A stretch of 64,000 nucleotides of DNA, from positions 372,001 through 436,000 of the forward strand of contig NZ_JAFMYW010000003.1 of NCBI RefSeq assembly GCF_017353175.1, in the 5' to 3' direction. A model generated the notes under the pieces. The model had not been told where the DNA came from, searched no databases, and saw only the letters and a list, made by a program, of their open reading frames with translations. This stretch comes from Fibrella forsythiae. GTDB taxonomy: Bacteria; Bacteroidota; Bacteroidia; Cytophagales; Spirosomataceae. This document shows, in pieces, positions 32,712 through 42,082 of this stretch; the stretch's first letter is position 1; every line of letters starts with the position of its first letter. Both the position numbers and the translations under genes were made by a program.

Positions 32712-34238
32712 ATGCTCTTCAATTCGCTTCAGTTCCTCTTATTCTTCACAGCCGTAACGCTAACCTACTACAGCCTGCCGAAAGGAAACGGGCGGTGGTC
32801 GTTGCTGCTGATTGCGTCCTGCTATTTCTACGCGGTCTTTCAGCCAACCTACATTTTTATCCTGTTCCTGACCATCGTGATCGATTATATCGCAGGAATC
32901 TGGCTGGAAAAAACACCGGTAGGGCTCAGACGTAAATGGCTGTTGATCATCTCGTTGATCTCGAACGTCGGCATTCTGGCGTTCTTCAAGTACCTCGGTT
33001 TTTTCACGGAAAATATTGCCTGGCTGTTCGATCACCTGCATATGCCGGCGGCGGCGCAGAGGGTAACGTACCTGGCCAATCGCGTGTTTGTGAAAGTGGT
33101 TGAGGTGTTTGGGCAAAGTGGTATTTCGTCGTATAAAGACAGTCTGGCGATTCTGCCTGTCGGTTTGTCATTTCATACGTTTCAGGCCATGAGTTACACG
33201 ATCGAAGTGTATCGTGGCAACCAGAAGGCCGAGCGGCATTTTGGTATTTATGCCCTCTACGTGATGTTCTACCCGCAACTGGTGGCTGGCCCAATTGAGC
33301 GGCCACAGAACGTGTTGCACCAGTTTCACGAGCATTTTGCCTATAATTTCGAGAATATAAAAGCAGGGCTGATGCGCATGGCCTTCGGCTTCTTTAAGAA
33401 ATGCGTGATTGCCGACCGGTTGGCTATAATGGTCGACCCGGCCTTTGCTGACCCGGCTAACCACAATGGTTTGAGCCTGCTAACGGCGGCTTTCTTTTAT
33501 ACCTTTCTGATTTACTGTGACTTCTCGGGCTATTCCGATATTGCTATTGGCACGGCGAGGGTAATGGGTTTTAACCTGATGGAGAACTTCAAGGCGCCGT
33601 ATATGGCCAACTCCATCACCGAATTCTGGCGCCGATGGCACCTTTCCCTCTCTACCTGGTTTCGCGATTACCTCTATATTCCGTTGGGTGGTAACCGGAA
33701 AGGCGAATTCCGGCGAAACCTGAATCAGATGATTGTCTTTCTGGCCTCCGGCCTCTGGCACGGCCCCAACTGGACATATATAATTTGGGGTGGTTTGCAT
33801 GGTATGTACCAGGTTGCGGCCGGCCAGCGTGATAAGTACTTGGGTAAAGGGAAACATAGTCCATCGGGTAGTGTAACAGTACAACGGGCTGGCTTCGCTG
33901 GCGGTCGACTCTGGCATGTTGGCAATGTGCTGATCACGTTTACGCTAGTCATGCTGACCTGGATTTTCTTCCGCGCCACCAGCGTTAGGTCGGCCTTTCT
34001 GATTCTGAAAAAGATAGGTACGTTATCCATTTTTGAGCCCATTCAGACCCCAATGAACACCACCGAAATGTGGTTCAGCCTGATACTGATCTGTCTGCTG
34101 CTGGTCAAAGAGGCAACGTACCTGACCATTCCCACGCGCAGCACGCCGCGCTTCTTCCTGCTTCTGGGGCTCATTACTTTCCTGACGTACCTGTTCGGGG
34201 TCTTCACCTCAAACCAGTTTATCTACTTCCAGTTTTAG
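32712..34238 (+). CDS. MBOAT-family membrane O-acyltransferase (AlgI-like)
   Basis: The 508-residue polytopic protein starts MLFNSLQFLLFFTAVTLTYY. It has the MBOAT core with FHTFQAMSYTIEVYRG, YPQLVAGPIERPQN and the catalytic-histidine region ASGLWHGPNWTYIIWGGLHG near residue 350. About ten membrane segments are visible. AlgI/DltB-type members acetylate exopolysaccharides or cell-wall polymers across the membrane, usually with a partner SGNH esterase; none is adjacent here. The upstream GT2 gene suggests a lipid-linked glycan as the target. Confidence 0.92.
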   Translation: MLFNSLQFLLFFTAVTLTYYSLPKGNGRWSLLLIASCYFYAVFQPTYIFILFLTIVIDYIAGIWLEKTPVGLRRKWLLIISLISNVGILAFFKYLGFFTENIAWLFDHLHMPAAAQRVTYLANRVFVKVVEVFGQSGISSYKDSLAILPVGLSFHTFQAMSYTIEVYRGNQKAERHFGIYALYVMFYPQLVAGPIERPQNVLHQFHEHFAYNFENIKAGLMRMAFGFFKKCVIADRLAIMVDPAFADPANHNGLSLLTAAFFYTFLIYCDFSGYSDIAIGTARVMGFNLMENFKAPYMANSITEFWRRWHLSLSTWFRDYLYIPLGGNRKGEFRRNLNQMIVFLASGLWHGPNWTYIIWGGLHGMYQVAAGQRDKYLGKGKHSPSGSVTVQRAGFAGGRLWHVGNVLITFTLVMLTWIFFRATSVRSAFLILKKIGTLSIFEPIQTPMNTTEMWFSLILICLLLVKEATYLTIPTRSTPRFFLLLGLITFLTYLFGVFTSNQFIYFQF

Positions 34239-34329
34239 CACTATGTAACACGGATTGTGCAAGTTCAATGGGATACCGGAAATAGTTGCCACATTGGTAG
34301 AAAATGATGAGGTGAAGTAGACAGTTTAG

Positions 34330-34403
34330 GTCCCGTCAGGGACACAGCATCGGTCCTGAAGCAAGCTAAAACCGATGTCGTGTCCCTGACGGGACGTTTT
34401 TTA
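34330..34403 (+). terminator. Inverted repeat and T run after the MBOAT operon
   Basis: gtcccgtcagggacacagca and cggt (34330-34354) pair with 34371-34395, then GTTTTTTA follows. The palindromic word gtccctgacgggac occurs three times; the third variant is at 34433-34446. It probably ends the GT2-MBOAT transcript. Confidence 0.75.
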
Positions 34404-34839
34404 CTGGCCGATGCCTTATCTACTGATATTGTGTCCCTGATGGGACGACCAAATACCATGAGAGCAGTAAACTTTGAACGTTTAAGACAGCTTCGCAGAT
34501 AAATTAAGTTATCAATTTATTCTGTGGACTATATATATCGAACAATGGCAATCTTTTTTGTTCGTAAAGCGGGATAAAACACCTGTATGTAATCAAAATA
34601 CAGTGCAAAGGCCACAGGATACGATTAATAGAATACTATTTTTCATATAAAAAGTAGAAATAGCAGGAGAGAGCAGGTGGGCTACGCTATTGCCGTCGAT
34701 TTAATTTGGGATTAAAACCAGTATTAATTGCAGACTCGCCAGATCGATTTAGCCGTCTAAAACGGCTACCCATCAGGTCTGACAGAGTATCAGAATATCA
34801 TCTGATAAGCAAGGTTTCCCAACAGTTCGACAGTAGACT
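34404..34839 (+). promoter_or_regulatory. AT-rich leader region of the polysaccharide utilisation locus
   Basis: This stretch upstream of the first fasciclin lipoprotein gene has no coding frame of note. From 34490 to 34760 it is markedly more AT-rich than the flanking genes and should carry the main promoter of the locus. I cannot fix a promoter in it with confidence; no exact TAnnTTTG was seen. Confidence 0.35.
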
Positions 34840-37044
34840 ATGATGCACAAACCTATACGTTACTTTTTTCTGGTAATTCTGGGGGTAGCCGCTATAAGCA
34901 GTTGTTCAAAAAAGCAATTCGACGATGTCTATGCCCGGCCTGAGGGGTTGGCACCACCCATCTACCAGCAACTGCAAAGCAAAGGCAAGTTTACCAACTT
35001 GCTGGCCCTCATCGACAAAAGCGGCTACCAGAAAACGCTGAGCAGCGCAGGATACTGGACGCTGTTTGCGCCGAACGACGATGCATTCAAGTCGTATTAC
35101 CAGAAGAATAATCTGAGCATCAGCCAGATCGACTCGGCCAAGGCGCGGGAGATCGTGCAATACATGCTGGTCTATAACGCATTTGCCAAAGACCGGCTCG
35201 ACGATTACCAGGCAGGAACAGGCTGGGTGCCGTCGAAAGCATTCCGCCGCAGAACTGCTCAATACACCGGATTCTACACCGATGAAACGCCGACCGGCTC
35301 GGCGGTTAAGGCCGTTGCGGCCAACCGGAATGGCAATGCCTACGTCAGCGCCGACAATAATAACAAGCACATCACCTACTTCACCGACGATTACTTCGGG
35401 CAGCGCGGCTTGTCGGCCTACGACTACAATTACTTCTTCCCGGATGCGACCTATTCGGGCTTCAACGTATTGAACGCCAAGGTACTGGAGAAAGATATTT
35501 TCTCGGAGAACGGCATGATCCATGAAGTCGATAACGTATTCACCGCTCAGCCGTCGCTCGATCAGTACCTGCGTACCAAGCCGGAATACAGCGAATTCAG
35601 GAAGCTGTACGAGAAGTATATGGTGAGCTTCGTGCCGAATGCCGATGCTACCACACGCTACCAGATTCTGACCGGTAAGAGCGATCAGGTGTTTGTGAAG
35701 ACGTATTCGAATCTGCTTTCGTTTGCCCCCAACAACGAGAACTACTTCAAGTTCAGCGACAATGATGCCCAACAGGATTGCTGGAGCCTATTCGTGCCCA
35801 CCAATGATGTGCTGCAACCCTATATCAAGAACGTCATTCTAGAAAATTACGCCTCGCTTGATGTACTCCCGCCGCAGATCATCGCCGATTTGCTGAACGC
35901 CCATATGTGGTCGTCGGCGGTGTGGCCCAGCAAGTTCAAAGAGACGTTCAATTCGTTTTCAGAAGAAGCCCGGTTCGACCCGGCGGCCAACGTGGTCGAC
36001 AAGAAGGTGTTAAGCAACGGCATGTTCTACGGCACCAACAAAGTGCAGGCGGCCAACGTATTCTCGACCGTTTTTGCCCGCGCTTACCTCGATCCGAAAT
36101 ATTCGATCATGACCCGGTTGCTCAACGCCGATCTGCGGCCGGTGTTGCTCAACCCCAGACTCAAGTACACGGTGTTCATGCTGAGCGACGACGCACTTCG
36201 GGCAGCAGGCTATGATTACGACGGATCGAAAAACGAATGGTACTACACTGCACCAGGAACTACCACCCGGACGGTAGGTGAAGCTAACCGGAACCGATTG
36301 CTGCGTATCGTGGCCACCAGCGTGATACCTACGCCCGCCGATGAACTGAATAATCTCGCCGGTTCGGGCATCATTGATGCCTTCAACGGGGAGTTTATCA
36401 AGTACGATAAAAACCAGGTTTATTCGTCGGGAACGGTGGCTAAACCGCTGAAAATCGTTGGGTCTAAAGAGTCGGTCAACGGTAAGGTCTACTACACCGA
36501 TGGCATTCTGAACTTCACGGAGCAGAACATCGGAAAAGACATTGAAGCGCTGGGAACGGCCACAACCTCGCCTTTCAACCTCTTCTGGCAGTTTCTGAAA
36601 AGTTCGGCGGCGTATAACGCAACCACTGGCGAGATCGTGGGCACGAGCGCAGGTACGTTCTACACGGTGCTGGTACCCGATAACGCCGCTATCCAGGCAG
36701 CGGTAAACGCCGGATTGCTGCCGGGTACGGGAACAGGAGCCGTGAAGACGCCCACCTTTGCGCCAACACTGCCCGCCGACATAGACAAGGTGACCAACTT
36801 CATCTACTACCACATTTTCAACAAGAAAACGGTGGTGCCTAACGGCAAAGAATCGGGCAATGCCGAAACGCTGCTGAAAAATAACCTGGGCGATGCCGTG
36901 TTCGTCACCGTGCTGAACACACCGGGTGCGATGCAACTGATCGATAATACCGGTCGGAAAGCAAACGTGAACGTACCCAGGAGCAATAACCTCTCGAACC
37001 GGACGGTTATTCACCTGATCGACAATTACTTAAAGGCGCAGTAA
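34840..37044 (+). CDS. Fasciclin (FAS1) multidomain surface lipoprotein
   Basis: The 734-residue protein has a lipoprotein signal with Cys22 in AAISSCSKKQFDD. About four FAS1-like units follow: GKFTNLLALIDKSGYQKTLS with WTLFAPNDDAFKSY (about 50-240), a second around CWSLFVPTNDVL, a third around YTVFMLSDDALRAAG and a fourth around YTVLVPDNAAIQ ending in VIHLIDNYLKAQ. FAS1 domains mediate adhesion and binding. It opens the utilisation locus, 58 bases before a SusC gene, and is probably an outer-surface glycan-binding protein in place of the usual SusE/F or SGBP. That role is inferred from position only. Confidence 0.85.
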   Translation: MMHKPIRYFFLVILGVAAISSCSKKQFDDVYARPEGLAPPIYQQLQSKGKFTNLLALIDKSGYQKTLSSAGYWTLFAPNDDAFKSYYQKNNLSISQIDSAKAREIVQYMLVYNAFAKDRLDDYQAGTGWVPSKAFRRRTAQYTGFYTDETPTGSAVKAVAANRNGNAYVSADNNNKHITYFTDDYFGQRGLSAYDYNYFFPDATYSGFNVLNAKVLEKDIFSENGMIHEVDNVFTAQPSLDQYLRTKPEYSEFRKLYEKYMVSFVPNADATTRYQILTGKSDQVFVKTYSNLLSFAPNNENYFKFSDNDAQQDCWSLFVPTNDVLQPYIKNVILENYASLDVLPPQIIADLLNAHMWSSAVWPSKFKETFNSFSEEARFDPAANVVDKKVLSNGMFYGTNKVQAANVFSTVFARAYLDPKYSIMTRLLNADLRPVLLNPRLKYTVFMLSDDALRAAGYDYDGSKNEWYYTAPGTTTRTVGEANRNRLLRIVATSVIPTPADELNNLAGSGIIDAFNGEFIKYDKNQVYSSGTVAKPLKIVGSKESVNGKVYYTDGILNFTEQNIGKDIEALGTATTSPFNLFWQFLKSSAAYNATTGEIVGTSAGTFYTVLVPDNAAIQAAVNAGLLPGTGTGAVKTPTFAPTLPADIDKVTNFIYYHIFNKKTVVPNGKESGNAETLLKNNLGDAVFVTVLNTPGAMQLIDNTGRKANVNVPRSNNLSNRTVIHLIDNYLKAQ

Positions 37045-37102
37045 GTCGCTACCCTCCGGGAGCGAATCACATACTCTTGCACAGTCTACTTCTTTAAATC
37101 GG

Positions 37103-40100
37103 ATGAAAGCAGTTCTACACGTAGTATTTATAGTGGGTTTGTTGCTCAGTAGCCTGTACGCTGCCGCGCAAACCCCGGCAGCAACGGGCTTCTCGGTGCG
37201 CGGTAAAGTCCGCGACGCGAAAGACAGCACCGGGCTGGTTGGTGTAACGGTGGCCGAACTGGACAGAGACAACCGGATCATCAAAGGCGTTACCACCGAT
37301 ATCGACGGGAACTTCGTGATCCGGATGACGAAGGAAAACAACTTCCTGTCGTTCTCCAGCATTGGCTACAAAACCGTTCGGGTGGCCGCTCAGGGTAGGA
37401 AAGTGGTTAGCACCTTCCTGGAATCGTCGGCCAATGAGATGAACGAAGTTGTTGTTCGGGCCGCCCAGACGGACAACGGGTTGCTCTCGGTATCGGAACG
37501 CAACTCAACGCTGGCTGTAGCGAAGATCGATGCCAAGGCGCTGGAAGAAATGCAGGGCACGTCGATCGACCAGATGTTGCAGGGCCGACTTTCGGGGGTC
37601 GATATTGCTGCCAACTCGGGTGACCCAGGTGCCGGTATGCAAATCCGGATTCGGGGTACGTCGTCGATCAACTCGTCGGTCGATCCGCTGATCGTGGTAG
37701 ACGGGATGCCCTATGAAACGCAGATTCCGTCGGATTTCAACTTCGGTGCCGCCGACGAACTGGGTTACGCGCAGCTGCTGAACATTCCACCATCGGATAT
37801 CAAGACGATCAGCATCCTGAAAGATGCAGCCGCAACGGCGCTGTGGGGGTCGCGGGCAGCCAGTGGGGTTGTAGTCATTACTACCAAGCGGGGGAATGTA
37901 GGGAAGCCGGTGATCACCTACACATTCAAAGGGTCGGTTTCGCAGCAGCCCAACGCCATTCCGATGCTGTCGGGCGACCAGTATTCATCGCTGATTCCCG
38001 AAGAATACATGAACCGGAGCGGTTTGCCGCTGAACACCCAGCAGGTCAAGGAATTTCAATACGACCCCAACGACCCGTACTGGTTCAATAACTACAGCAA
38101 CAACACAAACTGGATCGATCGGATTACGCAGATCGGTAATTCGCTCGACCACAACCTGGCCATCAGCGGTGGGGGCGAAAAAGCCCGTTACTACGCCTCG
38201 CTGGGCTATTTCTCGCAGAAAGGAACAACGATCGGCACGGGTCTCGACCGGATCAACACCCGGATTAATCTCGATTACAACGTGTCGAACCGGATTCGTT
38301 TTCGCACCGATCTGGCCTTTACCCATTCGAGTAATGACCGGAATTACGTGAACTCATCTGCCACGCAGGATCTGCTGCGGAGTATCGCCTACACCAAGAT
38401 GCCGAATATGAGCGTGAACGAGTACAACGAGTTCGGTGTGCTGACCCCCAACTATTTCTCGCCGCTCAACAACATTCAGGGGCAGTATCCGGCTACCTAC
38501 AACCCGGTTGCCATGGCCAACAGCGCCAAGAACACGATCACCACCGACCGGATCATTCCCCACTTCCAGTTGCAGTATGATCTGAAACCAAACGTCTGGA
38601 TGCTGGCCGTTGATGTTCAATTCGACATCAACAATACCAAGAGCCAGTCGTTTCTGCCGCAGATCGCCACTGGTCAGCGGTACACGAGCACATCGGTAAA
38701 CCAGGCGTATGATGGCGATGCCGACGTGTTTGGCGTTATCACCAAATCGTCGCTGATATACACGCCGCAGTTTACCAATGCCGATCACCAGTTTTCGAGC
38801 TTATGGGTGTTGAATACGGCTGATAATAAGAGTATTACGCAGCAGGCCTCTATTCCGAACACACCATCCGATTTACTTCAGGATGTATCGAACGCGGGTC
38901 GCCAAACGGCATCGACTATTGCGTCGTCGGTATTTGAAACCCGTACGGTTGGCCTTCTCTGGAACGTTCATTACGGATATAAAGGCAAGTATAACGTCGA
39001 CGTTGGTGTGCGCGGCGATGGCAACTCACGTTTTGGCCCGGCTTACCGGTATGGCGTGTTCCCGTCGATTTCCGGCAAATGGACCATCTCAGATGAGCCG
39101 TGGATGAAGGGATTTACCAGGTACCTCGATTTTCTGGGTCTGCGGGCGAGTTACGGGCAAACGGGTAATGCACCCCGCTACGACTACACCTTCTTCGGTA
39201 CCTACACCACATTGCCGTGGTCGTATCTGGGCTCGCCTGCCATTGTGCCGTCGAGCATGGAATTACAGAATCTGCGATGGGAAACGCTGATTGGTCAGAA
39301 CTTCGGGCTTAACCTGATTATGTTCAAACGCCGGATTACGCTCGACGCCGAACTGTATAAGAACCGGACGAATAACCTGTTTTTCCGTGGTCTCCAGATT
39401 CCGTCGTATACCGGTTTCAACAACGTCGATATGAACGTGGGTACGTTGGATAACCAGGGCTGGGAATTGAATCTGGGCCTGACGCCGTACAAGACGAAGA
39501 ACATCACGATCGACCTGAACATGAATATTGCCCGGAACATCAACGTCATCCGGGAAATCTCGGATCTGTATCCGCGCGAATCGGGGAACATTACGGCTAA
39601 CGGGCAGTACAAGTCATACATCCAGGAGAATAACCCGTTTGGCTCGTTCTACGGCTTCCGCTACAAGGGCGTGTATAAAGATGAGGCCGCCACGGTGGCC
39701 CGTGGCCGGAACGGGGAGCCGATCATAACCCCCGATGGACAGGGTGTGAAAATGCGGTTCAACTACCCCGCTACCGATTACATTTTCCAGCCGGGCGATG
39801 CCATCTATGAAGACATCAACCACGATGGCAACATCAACTACCAGGATATCGTGTACCTCGGAAACAGCAATCCGGCCTTTTCGGGTGGTTTTGGCGGCAG
39901 CATCGGCTGGCGCGACCGGCTGAAACTGACGGCCTTCTTCAACTTCCGGTCAGATTATGACATAGTGAACGGCACCCGTATGTCGACGACGGCGATGTAC
40001 TCGTATGATAATCAGAGCACGGAAGTACTGTCGAGGTGGCGGAAACCGGGCGACGTGACCAACGTACCCAGAGCCTTATACGGCGCTGGCTACAACTGGC

Positions 40101-40372
40101 TTGGCTCAAGTAGGTACGTGGAAGATGCCTCGTTTCTGCGCTTCAGAACGGTAACGCTGCGCTACACCTTCGCTAAACAGGTGCTCGATAAGCTACGGCT
40201 GAAAGCGCTGAGCGGCTACCTCACCGTCGAAAACCTGTACACCTGGAGCAATTATAAAGGGCAAAACCCCGAGGTGAGTCTGCGTGGTAACGACCCCTTC
40301 CGCATCGCGGTCGACTATTCGATGACACCACCGGCCAAAACAGTTACCCTGGGGCTTACCGCTTCGTTTTAG
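37103..40372 (+). CDS. SusC-like TonB-dependent outer-membrane transporter
   Basis: The 1089-residue protein has a signal peptide ending YAAAQ, a carboxypeptidase-regulatory-like beta domain (VRGKVRDAKDSTGLVGVTVA to about residue 115), a plug with QIRIRGTSSINSSVDPLIVV and ILKDAAATALWGSRAASGVV, and a 22-stranded barrel with TonB-dependent C terminus KTVTLGLTASF. It takes up glycan oligomers captured by the SusD-like lipoprotein encoded next. Full length for the family. A 110-base inverted repeat lies between it and susD. Confidence 0.96.
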   Translation: MKAVLHVVFIVGLLLSSLYAAAQTPAATGFSVRGKVRDAKDSTGLVGVTVAELDRDNRIIKGVTTDIDGNFVIRMTKENNFLSFSSIGYKTVRVAAQGRKVVSTFLESSANEMNEVVVRAAQTDNGLLSVSERNSTLAVAKIDAKALEEMQGTSIDQMLQGRLSGVDIAANSGDPGAGMQIRIRGTSSINSSVDPLIVVDGMPYETQIPSDFNFGAADELGYAQLLNIPPSDIKTISILKDAAATALWGSRAASGVVVITTKRGNVGKPVITYTFKGSVSQQPNAIPMLSGDQYSSLIPEEYMNRSGLPLNTQQVKEFQYDPNDPYWFNNYSNNTNWIDRITQIGNSLDHNLAISGGGEKARYYASLGYFSQKGTTIGTGLDRINTRINLDYNVSNRIRFRTDLAFTHSSNDRNYVNSSATQDLLRSIAYTKMPNMSVNEYNEFGVLTPNYFSPLNNIQGQYPATYNPVAMANSAKNTITTDRIIPHFQLQYDLKPNVWMLAVDVQFDINNTKSQSFLPQIATGQRYTSTSVNQAYDGDADVFGVITKSSLIYTPQFTNADHQFSSLWVLNTADNKSITQQASIPNTPSDLLQDVSNAGRQTASTIASSVFETRTVGLLWNVHYGYKGKYNVDVGVRGDGNSRFGPAYRYGVFPSISGKWTISDEPWMKGFTRYLDFLGLRASYGQTGNAPRYDYTFFGTYTTLPWSYLGSPAIVPSSMELQNLRWETLIGQNFGLNLIMFKRRITLDAELYKNRTNNLFFRGLQIPSYTGFNNVDMNVGTLDNQGWELNLGLTPYKTKNITIDLNMNIARNINVIREISDLYPRESGNITANGQYKSYIQENNPFGSFYGFRYKGVYKDEAATVARGRNGEPIITPDGQGVKMRFNYPATDYIFQPGDAIYEDINHDGNINYQDIVYLGNSNPAFSGGFGGSIGWRDRLKLTAFFNFRSDYDIVNGTRMSTTAMYSYDNQSTEVLSRWRKPGDVTNVPRALYGAGYNWLGSSRYVEDASFLRFRTVTLRYTFAKQVLDKLRLKALSGYLTVENLYTWSNYKGQNPEVSLRGNDPFRIAVDYSMTPPAKTVTLGLTASF

Positions 40373-40385
40373 GGGGATTGGGCAA

Positions 40386-40516
40386 TCGGTTGACTGGTTG
40401 ATTGGATAAGTGGTTGGTTAGTTGATTAGTTAATTGGCTGATTAGTAGAAATTTATGCTTTTGAGGGCTTCGTGCTTTCAATCAACTAACGAACCAGTCA
40501 ACTAATCAACCAATCC
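40386..40516. repeat. Inverted repeat between the first susC and susD
   Basis: ggttgattgga...ggttggttagttgatt (40386-40428) faces aatcaactaacgaaccagtc and aatcaaccaatcc (40479-40516). Arms are imperfect and made of gttgattagt-type words. The gap is otherwise empty. Confidence 0.8.
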
Positions 40517-40564
40517 CCCAGTCATCCCCCCCCCATCTTATAAAGAACTGAACGACTTTGAGTA

Positions 40565-42034
40565 ATGGTAAAGAAATTAATCTATAGCGTATCAGCCCTG
40601 CTGCTGTTGATGTTGCCCACGTCGTGCAATACGTACCTGGACCTTCGGCCGCAGGATGGTATTACGAAAGACGAGTTCTGGCGTACCAAAGAGCAGGTAC
40701 AGGCCGCCCTCATGGGCTGCTATGCCGGTATGCTCAATGGTATTCCCGAAACGCTCTTCATGTGGGGCGAACTCCGGGCCGATATGCTCGCCTCCACGTT
40801 TGTGACCCTGCCCGAACAAACAGACATCATCAACGTGAACCTGCTGCCCAGCAATAGCATCACCAACTGGCGCAGTATTTATCAGGTCATCAACTACTGC
40901 AACACGGTGATCGAGTTTGCGCCAACGGTTACGGAAAGCGACAAGACGTTCACTCAGGAATCGCTGAACAGTACGCTGGCCGAAGCGAAGACCCTGCGGG
41001 CGTTGCTGTATTTCTACCTGGCCCGCACGTTCGGCGATGTACCGCTGAAACTGAACGCGACCGTTTCGGACAACCAGATAACGCCCATCCCGAAAAGTAC
41101 GCAGGCCGAGGTATTGGCCCAGATCGTGAAAGATCTGGCCGAGGCAGAACCCGCCGCCCCGCTGGCTTATGGCGATGTAGCGTCGAATAAAGGCCGGATT
41201 ACCCGGTACACAGTGAATGCCCTACAGGCCGATGTGGCCCTGTGGATGGAGAAATACGATGTGGCCCTGATCGCCTGTAATAAGATCACCAGCAGCGCCA
41301 AGTTTGGTCTGATTCAGGGAAATGCGTTTCATAATCAGGTGTTTGTGCAGGGTAATTCAAACGAAGGGATTTTTGAGTTGCAGTACGATCGCCAGCGGAT
41401 CAATAACTTCTACGGCATGTTTGTAGCCCCGCGCCGGTTTATTGCCAGCTCCTACGTGATCGACGAAGTGTACACCCAGGATTTCTTCGACGATACCAAA
41501 AAAGACCTGCGCGGTGACGAATCGGCGCTGCGGGCATCAGATGGTACGATCTGGAAATACGTGAGCCTGAACGGTACCACGCTGCGGGTTATCAACGAAT
41601 CATACGCTCACTGGATCGTCTATCGCTACGCCGATGTGCTGCTGATGAAGGCCGAGGCGCTGGCTATGCTTAAGCGCGGTCCCGAAGCGCTGACCATCGT
41701 GAAAGCCATCCGTGACCGTGCGCAGGCGCTTGACGGCACTCTGAAAACGCCCGACCCCGCCGATACCGAAGCGTTAGCCGACTACATTCTGGAAGAACGT
41801 GCCCGCGAACTGGCCTTTGAAGGCAAACGCTGGTACGATGTACTGCGCCACGCCAAACGGAACAGCTATAAACGCCTGGATATCCTGCTCGATATGGTGG
41901 CCCGGAGTGTTCCGCCCGACCGGCAACAATCGGCCATTGCCAAATACAAAGACTACAACAGCCATTACCTGCCTATTTACCAGTACGAGTTGCAGACGAA
42001 TAAGCTGCTGATTCAGAATCCATTCTACAAGTAA
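40565..42034 (+). CDS. SusD/RagB-family outer-membrane lipoprotein
   Basis: The 489-residue partner of the preceding SusC binds the glycan at the cell surface and forms the lid of the transporter. Lipoprotein signal with Cys21 in LLMLPTSCNTYLDL. The SusD fold is shown by GITKDEFWRTKEQVQAALMG, INYCNTVIEFA, LAEAKTLRALLYFYLARTFG and the C-terminal ILEERARELAFEGKRWYDVL. It sits after the inverted repeat and 48 bases before the next fasciclin gene. Confidence 0.95.
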   Translation: MVKKLIYSVSALLLLMLPTSCNTYLDLRPQDGITKDEFWRTKEQVQAALMGCYAGMLNGIPETLFMWGELRADMLASTFVTLPEQTDIINVNLLPSNSITNWRSIYQVINYCNTVIEFAPTVTESDKTFTQESLNSTLAEAKTLRALLYFYLARTFGDVPLKLNATVSDNQITPIPKSTQAEVLAQIVKDLAEAEPAAPLAYGDVASNKGRITRYTVNALQADVALWMEKYDVALIACNKITSSAKFGLIQGNAFHNQVFVQGNSNEGIFELQYDRQRINNFYGMFVAPRRFIASSYVIDEVYTQDFFDDTKKDLRGDESALRASDGTIWKYVSLNGTTLRVINESYAHWIVYRYADVLLMKAEALAMLKRGPEALTIVKAIRDRAQALDGTLKTPDPADTEALADYILEERARELAFEGKRWYDVLRHAKRNSYKRLDILLDMVARSVPPDRQQSAIAKYKDYNSHYLPIYQYELQTNKLLIQNPFYK

Positions 42035-42082
42035 GTCAACTGGTTTTTTGAACAGCACCGAACGCTTCCGATCAAGAAAGTC

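Noticed and set aside
34330-34446. Three copies of a gtccctgacgggac word considered as a small CRISPR array
   Set aside because: Two copies form one palindrome with an 16-base loop and the third is a diverged flank; spacing is irregular and there are no cas genes.
35907-37014. Long antisense frames within the fasciclin and SusC genes
   Set aside because: They are reverse-strand shadows of GC-rich coding sequence, without domains or starts; many similar frames lie opposite all the large genes.
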